From Limnoperna fortunei (taxonomy: Eukaryota > Mollusca > Bivalvia > Mytilida > Modiolidae), in the NCBI GenBank assembly GCA_944474755.1, contig OX104113.1:49863644-49927643 (forward strand): 64,000 bases of DNA. The letters run 5' to 3'. The notes beneath the pieces were generated by a model, which saw only the letters and a program-made list of their open reading frames with translations, searched no databases and was not told the DNA's origin. Positions 15,001-24,000 of this stretch are shown here, piece after piece. Position numbers and translations under genes: made by a program. The first letter of the stretch is position 1; each line of letters opens with the position of its first letter.

Positions 15001-18000
15001 TACCCGGTGTTTAAGAATAGAATGAACAAAATCTATATTATGCCTTCTGTGCAGTGACATTGGACACTCATGGCAACTGGCAATAATTTAGCTGTGATAT
15101 ATATATATATATTGATTATAACTATGACATCATATGATAATTAATTAGCCTAAATCAAAGATAAGAAAAACTTTGTCACAATTAATTTAATTACACCATC
15201 ACTTAAGTTTATTTACTAAATTAAAAGAATCCATAACAAATCACCAACAATTACAAATGGCTTGAACATTCATATAAAACATTACATTATGTGGTTGATC
15301 TGGTAATATGTATATTTCCTTGAGCTTCATCGCTTACAAAGGAACAATTCTATATAAATTTAAACCATACATTGATCATACTTAATTGCTGAGAAAAATA
15401 GTTAAGGAATTGCCACATGCACTGATGCACACACATACACTGAAAACAGTACACCCACTGTCCCTTAAGAGATGTAGGGGGTAAAAACTGTTTGAAGACA
15501 TAATAATAAATGCTGCTGCATAAAAAACTGAAAAAACAAGGCAAAAAATGACCAGGGGGAGGCAATTTCTTTCCCTGAGTTGTCCTCAAATGTGAGCCCT
15601 GTAGAATATGTATATGACTCAACGGTAACATTATTGATTCAGGAACTGCTTACCCTTCCTGAGCACCTGGTTTCACTGATAGTTTTTATAGGAGTTCCTA
15701 TTTTCTTTAATTTACATGTATTTGAATTGAACCCTTATTTAATCCATTAGTTAACTTTAAGGCTATTGAAAGTCTCTCTTGTTAAAAAAAAAGACTTCTC
15801 AATAAGAAGCTTGGACAATGGTTTTTAGAAAATACATTAAAAACTTTTTAAAAAATACCTGACTCCAGTTGTCAGCTAAACCTTTACCAAGATGTTCAGA
15901 AAATTCTCTTCCATGACGATACACTGAATTGTCTTCTTTTAATTTCAATGCTCCTCTTCCTAAACCAAAACAAACAAAAATCTGCACAATAATTTGTATA
16001 GTCTGCTAGTCTCAATCATAGTGACTATTGGAATAATAGCATCTAGAATTTATAGTATATTAAGTTGAAAAATAAAATAAAAATTAAAATAACTTTAAAA
16101 CAAAAAGTGCAATATTTTGTTTTACACTTCTGTAAGTACATACTGAATATAACAAAGCACTGTTGAATTAATTTTATAGGATAAAAAGATGGATGAAATG
16201 GGATTAATCCCACAGATGAACGCAAAAGAAACCAGCAACACTGGGAAGATCCCTGTTTAGTGACATCATAACTGGTATTTATGTCTACTATTGAACTAAT
16301 ACCGGTACTCCATTTTGATCTTTTAACAAAAACTGGACACCAAGTTATAGCTGAAAAATCCTTCCAAGACAGAAATGGCCAGATTTCCTTAAACAGGAAG
16401 TAGGTGAGTGACAGACCTGAAATAGAATCCCACGTTATAGGAGGCCATGCTGATGCTGCATACCAAATTTCAACTGTTACGAAAAATTTCCCCCTGTACG
16501 TTAGAAAGATTCCATTGTTGACTATTCGAAATCCTTCTGGTAATGTCGTCTGCAGTTGAGGCTGGAAAAGTCTCGCGGTTTGTCCCAATACCATTGTACA
16601 TAACGCTGTAGAACGCATCAGATTAAACAAGTGGGTGGAATTTGAATGTGTTTAGGCACAAGTGATAATATTTTCAATATTCATGATGTGTTATTGATTA
16701 TCCTGTTTATTACTGTCAAATATTAATATGTCATCGAAAACTTGGAGGAACTTTGTTTTTAATGTTCTTGTGCATCAATGTTTAAAAAGTCGTTAAGACA
16801 TTCATTGTGACATAATATCCAGGGAGTGAAAGAACTCAATTTATTTCACATGTGATCAAACAGAATTATTTCACTCAGAAATCTCTGTATTTCATTGCTG
16901 TCAATGTAATAATATATATGTAAACTGGTTAAAAAATTTACTGCAGGAATACAGTATATTGAGTTACATGGATTGTTTTCATTTCCTGTATCAACAAAAT
17001 AAATATTGATAATAAGCCTGTGGTATCAGACAAATAGCATCCGTAGAGATTCGAGTTAAAAAAAAAATGTTTTCTTTTAAGTCCTCTTCAAAACATATGT
17101 CAGTAGATAAAGGACAATAACTCTTCATTTTAACACTAACTTTCAGTTGTCCCATGAAAAAAGCAAGTATCAATATCATCATCCATGACATCACTTACAC
17201 TTTGTGGACACTATTCAATTTGTCTAAGAAATAACTTATATCTTACCATCATCTGTAACACCTATGGAAACTATTGCAGCACATACATAGAAACCTGTCT
17301 CTCTTACGAATCTGTTTGTATGTAATAAAGTTTCAAAAATCAGGTCCAATAACTCTTGATCAACAAAAGGATTGAACAAATGACCACATGATGTAACTAT
17401 ACATTCTAAGCATCTGAAAAAAAGTACAATTTTACTGTGTTAATTGCCATATTGCTACTGAATACAAAGTACATTCTCTTACAAATAATTTGATTCATTC
17501 AAAAGTAAGTCACATGATCTCTAAGTAAATAAGAAAACTGCAAAAATGTGCATATATAAGTGGGAGATAACTTTAATATAAGATAAGATAAGATAAGATA
17601 AGATAAGATACTTTATTAACCAATTATGGGCCTGTGGAGGGCATGAACAACAATACAATTACAAAAAAAAAGAGAAAGATATTGATTTGTATATAAACTA
17701 CACTAACAACAAAAGAAAGTAAAAGTTGTAACTATACAGTATAACAATTATAAATAGCAAGTGTGGTTGACTACAAGTATTTGTTGATATGGTAACAATA
17801 CATATATAGTTTAGCTATCCTTTCCGTGTCAAGTGCAACAAAAGTAGATTGAAGTTGTATGTATTATATAATTCCTTATAAAACTGATTATATGCTTATC
17901 AAGTCAACATGGTCAATAACATAAATTGTCAAACTGATTTTAATTCAGTGGGTCATTAATAGTAGAAGTGTATTTAACTTGAATTACTAAGATTGATCGA

Positions 18001-21000
18001 ATTCTTCCAGTGACTGTTGTATGTTTAATTTGATAAAAACAGGAGTTGAACCAAACCAAACCCAACCAAACGACACTATAATTAAATTAATCATGCAAAT
18101 AACCATTAAAAAAATGTCAATAAAATAAAAAAAATGACCAAATTGGTGTATGGCTTATTCTTACTTCATCCATGTTTCTAGTGACTTCCATCCAGCTGTG
18201 TCATGAAATATCTGTGCTGCATCAACACTTAGTCTCTAAAAACAATTACAAGGACATGTAAATTTATGTGAAATTGATTTGTATAAGCTTAAAGCATTGT
18301 GGAGATATTAATCTTTTTTTTACAACTAGCATACATGTATATATTTATAAAATGTAGATATCTTTGTTCTGCAAGTTCCAGTCCAAATTCAGGCAAGGTA
18401 TGCTCCAGTCTTAACTGACCAGTATTTCTGTTTTCCATAGAACAGTTGGGGTTCTCTTTTATAATTTAGTTTGTTGCCAGGTGCTCCATCTTAATCCCCA
18501 AATAAATCTGGATTCCATGATATGGCTGAAAAATTACTAAAAGTGACATAAAATCAAACAATATATTGATGGAACACAAATACCCATACAATTTTGAAAG
18601 GAGACACTTTCTACTTTGGCTTTGCCATATTTGAAATACATGTAACTAGATATCAGTGAGATGATATCCATCTTTGTGGGCCCCGCTGACATTGAGGTCA
18701 AAGGACATCAACCATGGTATGCGACACTTTATTATCTACCCACATACTAAATACCAAAAGCCTACCTCAAAAGACAAAAAAGTAATAGGCCGGACACGTT
18801 TATTGATGGACGGACTGATTACTATAGGGGATCTGCCACAAGGTGTCGGGGCCCTAATCATTGTAATGTATTTTCTGAACATTGGATATACATGGTACTA
18901 GTATTCTCTTCATAGGCTTATGGTGGGAAAAATATCTATTTATAATACAGGTACATGTAAAAAAAATTCCTGTAAAATGTGTTTCCTAGAAAAACTATCG
19001 ATAACCACCATGTGTCAGAAAATCCTGAAGTATATGTCTAACAACGTCATATTTTTTTGTCATTGGCAGATTTCTACTAGTACATCAGAATGAAAAATTG
19101 CAGTGATTTAATTTCTATCAATATTAGCAGTTTCCATCTTTGGTGGTCCTTCCTAGATTAAATAAAAGCATCAATGTTTTGGATTCCCAACTATGGCAAG
19201 TCTAATAATTATATGATTTTACCCATTGGAATATTTTCAAATGGAAACTTAAAATTATAACAATGACTTCTTAAATGTAAAATGCTAACTGATGTCTGGC
19301 AAAAAAGTTATATTTCAATCTGACACATGTATGGTAACTAACTGCTATAAAATTAAATATTTACTACTATTTTTAAAAGCATAAATAAAGTATTTAAATA
19401 AAACAAAAATGCAAATTACCCGTTCACCTCCAGGAGAACTACTTAATTTCTGAACAAGTTTGTCAACTTCCTCACTTTCACTATTTTCTCCTCCTAGTTG
19501 CATGTCTCTTTCAAGATTTGATCGAATTCCATATAAAATTTTATCTTTCACATCTTCATAGATTTCCGGACCAACTTTTTTGCATAATGCACCAAGTACC
19601 TCACCTTCAAAAAAAGTTCATTGTCTTGAAAAATTTTTTACATGTAAAGTACTGTTTGCCTGTATTGTTACAGATATAATAGTGTACATGGAAATCTTTC
19701 ATTATAACCTGTAAAACACTTACACTACCGTACGTACCAGGCTATACATATCAATTATTAATATCTTAATATACTAGTACACTAAGATATTAAAATATAT
19801 CCCTGTTGTAGTTGTCAGTTTAACCTTTCTGATTAATGTTCTAAATTAGGAATAATTAATACTAATTTATTTAAGATACTATCTAAGATATACAATGAGG
19901 AAAAATTTTCTATAGAAAATGTTCATAATCTCAAACAACAAGAATTAGATAATTATATTTGATTGTGCTCACCTGTCTGTCAAATTACCAATCCATGAAA
20001 CATCCGCACAAAACTAACGAAACACAAATGAAGTTATAGTATATGCATAATCATTTATCAATTTAAAATCATAAAAACAGAATATGTATCATTATATAAC
20101 ATTATATATTTTAATGACCCAAGGTGAAGGTATCGGGTCCCTTTGCCCTTGGTCCATTCGCCCTGATAGTGAGTCCGTTCTCCCTACTTTATTATATGAC
20201 ATTATAATAACAATAACTATATATGAAATTATGTTTCATGATTAAAAATGGAGTAAATGGCTTCAATGAATTAATAATGTAATAATAAAATCACTTCTAA
20301 TTTGTTTCTTGGATCGTTAATAAAATGACTTTAATGATTAAAAATAATTAGCTTGGTAGGATAAATTCTCTCCTGTTTTGCGGCGAGTACAAATAAACGT
20401 TATATTTTCTGACAATGTACAAATATTGTTTTTATTCTGCAACCAGAAAATACGGAACACTGAACATATATACAGATAAGTTTTTTTTTATAGTATTTTT
20501 GTAAAAACAACTATTTATTTAGAATGTGTATAGGAATGAGGATGCATCAGACTTGAACAAGTCCAAGTCTGGGCTATAAGCAACTGCAGAGGGTAGTGAA
20601 TTCCATATTTTTATTGCTCTGGGAAAGAAGGAGTGTGCATGGTAGTTTGTGGGAGAGAATGGTAGAAGGAATTTATGGTCTCTTGTCGGTATCATATAGT
20701 TCGGTGGAATGATGATGTTGACTAGTTGATGTTGGATCTTGTATAGCATTGTTACTGATGTTAAGTTTCTTCTTTGTTGTAATGTAGGCCATTCAAGTTG
20801 CTGGAGCATGGCGATAACGATACTTTGATAGTGGTATTGGTTGAGTGTGTATCTTGCTGCTCTTCTTGGAGTCATTTCAAGTTTGTTTATTAGATCTTTT
20901 TGCCAGGGATCCCATATGATGTTGCAGTATTCTAGTTTTGGTCTTACGTAGGTCTTGTATGCTGTTTCTTTTGTTTTGATGTTATTTGTTTTGATGTTCC

Positions 21001-24000
21001 CTTTTAATAAATTGTAATGATGCATTTGCCTTGTTTGAGATTGTGTTGATGTGATTGTTCCAGCTTAAGTCTTTTGTGATTGTAGTTCCCAGATATTTAG
21101 CTTGGTCAGTTGTTTTAAGTATTTGGTTATGTAGTTTATAGTCATAAATGATGGATGTTCGTTTTCTTGATATTCTTATTATCTCGCACTTATCTGGGTT
21201 AAAAGACATTAGCCATTCGTTCTCCCACTTTTCAAGTTTATGTAGGTCTGACTGTAGTGTATGACAATCGGTTAAGGAGGAGATGGTCAGATAAACAATA
21301 GTGTCGTCAGCAAACAGACTAACATTACTTTTTAGGTTGTCTGGCATGTCGTTTATTTAGATTAGTAACAGACATAGGCCTAAAACATAGCCTTGTGGCA
21401 CGCCTGAGAGCACTGGACAACTGTTGGACATGTGGCCATCTACAGCAACTTTTTGTGAACGATTGTTTAACCAAGCTTGTATCCAATGAGAAATTTTGTT
21501 ATCAATGCCCATGCTTTTAACATGTTTAAGTTTTAGGATAAGTCTTTGGTGGTCCACCTTATCAAAAGCCTTACTAAAATCCATTACTACTACATCAGTT
21601 TGTTTGCCGTTTGCCATATCATCAAAAATTTGTTGTGTAAACGTTAAAAGTTGTGTTTTGATCTGAAACCATGCTGGAGTGGGTAAAGAAGGTGGTTAGT
21701 ATCTTGATGTTTCATGATTGATGTTACTAATATGTGTTCTAATACTTTACTGAAGATACATGTAAGTGATATGGGCCTGTAGTTTTCTGGTTTTGATTTT
21801 GGTCCTTTTTTAAAAACCGGGGTAACTTGCATTTTTCCAGTTTTTTGGCACTGTTCCTGAGTTGATAGACAAGTTGAAAAGGTCAGTTATAATTGGCAAT
21901 ATGTCTATAGCAACTTGAAAGTGTGGTGAGATCATGTCTGGCCCTATGGCTTTTTGGGGATTAAGGTTTTGTAATAGTTTACATGTTCCCTCTGGTGTTA
22001 TTGTTATTGGGTTCATGCTGCAGTGATGTTTGGTATTATCAAGTTGTTGTAGTTCACAAATATGTGTTAGGTTTAAGGGCTTGGGAGTTGTGAATGCTGA
22101 GTGGAACTGGCTGTTTAGTGCTTCTGCTTGTTCAGATGGTTGGGTCTTAGTAATGCCATTTACTTTGATAGGCGCAACACCGATGTTTTCAATTTTTTGG
22201 GTTCTATAATAAATGACCAGAACTTTTTGCTTGGTTTACTTTCACCTGATTTGCTATCTTCTAATATGATCTTTTCTATGTAGCTCCAGTAGGATTGTCT
22301 TAGTTTTTGTTGTACAATCTTTTTGGTTTGTTTGACATGTTTGAAGCTGTTTACTTCTACCATTAATTTTAGCTTTTTTGTAAAGGCGGTCTCTTTTCCT
22401 TATGCTAGTCCTTTTATCTCTGGTGTTATCCATGGTATGTCACATTTGGGTTTTATTGTCTTTGTTGGAACATGTCTATTTATTATATCTTCTGTTCTAG
22501 TTTTTATATAATCCCATTTTTCTTCTGTGTTTTTCAATTCTGAGTTGGAGAAGTAGTCTTTGCTGATTTGTTTGATCTCGTATTTGATTATTTCCCAGTT
22601 GGCTTTATTATACTGATTGATTTTTCGTGGAGTTCTATGTTTTCTCCCAGTTATTATGTTCAGTTCGTGGAATACAATGTCATGATCTGATCATGACCCT
22701 AGGCTTGGGAGTGTTTAATTGTTTTGAATGAGTGATGGCTGGTTTATGAAAAATAAATCTATACTAAATGCCAACCCCTAGGCGGCACCCCACTTCGAAA
22801 AATTTGTTTGCTTGCATTTTTTCATTATTCTATATTTTACCTTTTTATTACAAAAATTCAGTAGAAAAAATGTAGATACGATAACCTGTCCATGTTTTAT
22901 AATATGCCTCTGGTGTTAAGTTGTTACAAATCGTCCTTGACTTTAGCTACGGGAATTTTACATAATAAGTCAGCCATTTTTGTTTCTAAAGGGACCTTAC
23001 GATGTTTACAAATGTTTGTCTGCTTTCGTGACGTTCAATGGTATTCGGACAAACCAAGAGACTTTTCCCGCCATAACTGCAGACGACATCACCCGAAGAA
23101 TTTCGAGTAGACAACAATCGATTGTTCCTAAAGTACACTTCCGTTCTAATTAAGATCAAATTTTAGCATGGAAAATCGCCCTTTCAAAATTTAAACAAGT
23201 GTGGACACAGAAAAACGTCTCGCCTGAATTCCGCATCAGTAACAAAAATAAATTTCGTCATAAGCATTACGTTAATAGCATTAATTATGAGCAGCGGCCT
23301 GTATACCAAATATTGTCACCATACTATGCATAGTTACAGAGGAACTGTCCTAATACAAAAACTTTAACGTAGTCGCTGGACCGTGAAATTAAGGTCAAGG
23401 TCAGGTGGAACCTACCAGACAGTCATGTTCTATTAATCAGCAACCTATATACCAAATATTGTCATCCTACCATGCGTAGTTACAGAGGAACTATCGTAAC
23501 CCAAAAACTTTAACGCAGTCGCTGGACCGTGAAATTGAGGTCAAGATCAGGTGACACCTACCAGACAGTCATGTACTAGTCATCAGCAACCTATACACCA
23601 AATATTGTCATCCTACCATGCGTAGTTACAGAGGAACTGTCGTAACCCCAAAACTTTAACGTAGTCGCTGGACCGTGAAATTGAGGTCAAGGTCAGGTGA
23701 CACCTACCAGACAGTCATGTACTAGTCATCAGCAACCTATACACCTAATATTGTCATCCTACCATGCGTAGTTACAGAGGAACTGTCGTAACCCCAAAAC
23801 TTTAACGTAGTCGCTGGACCGTGAAATTGAGGTCAAGGTCAGGTGACACCTACCAGACAGTCATGTACTAGTCATCAGCAACCTATACACCAAATATTGT
23901 CATCCTACCATACGTAGTTACAGAGGAACTGTCGTAACCCAAAAACTTTAACGTAGTCGCTGGACCGTGAAATTGAGGTCAAGGTCAGGTGACACCTACC

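Noticed and set aside
16043..16630. 195-codon open frame on the minus strand in HEAT-gene intron 4
   Set aside because: No recognisable domain, a SINE tail fragment lies inside it in antisense, and the last third is low-complexity hydrophobic sequence from AT-rich DNA.
22892..23110. 72-codon open frame right of the LINE
   Set aside because: No domain, no splice support and no relation to the neighbouring genes.
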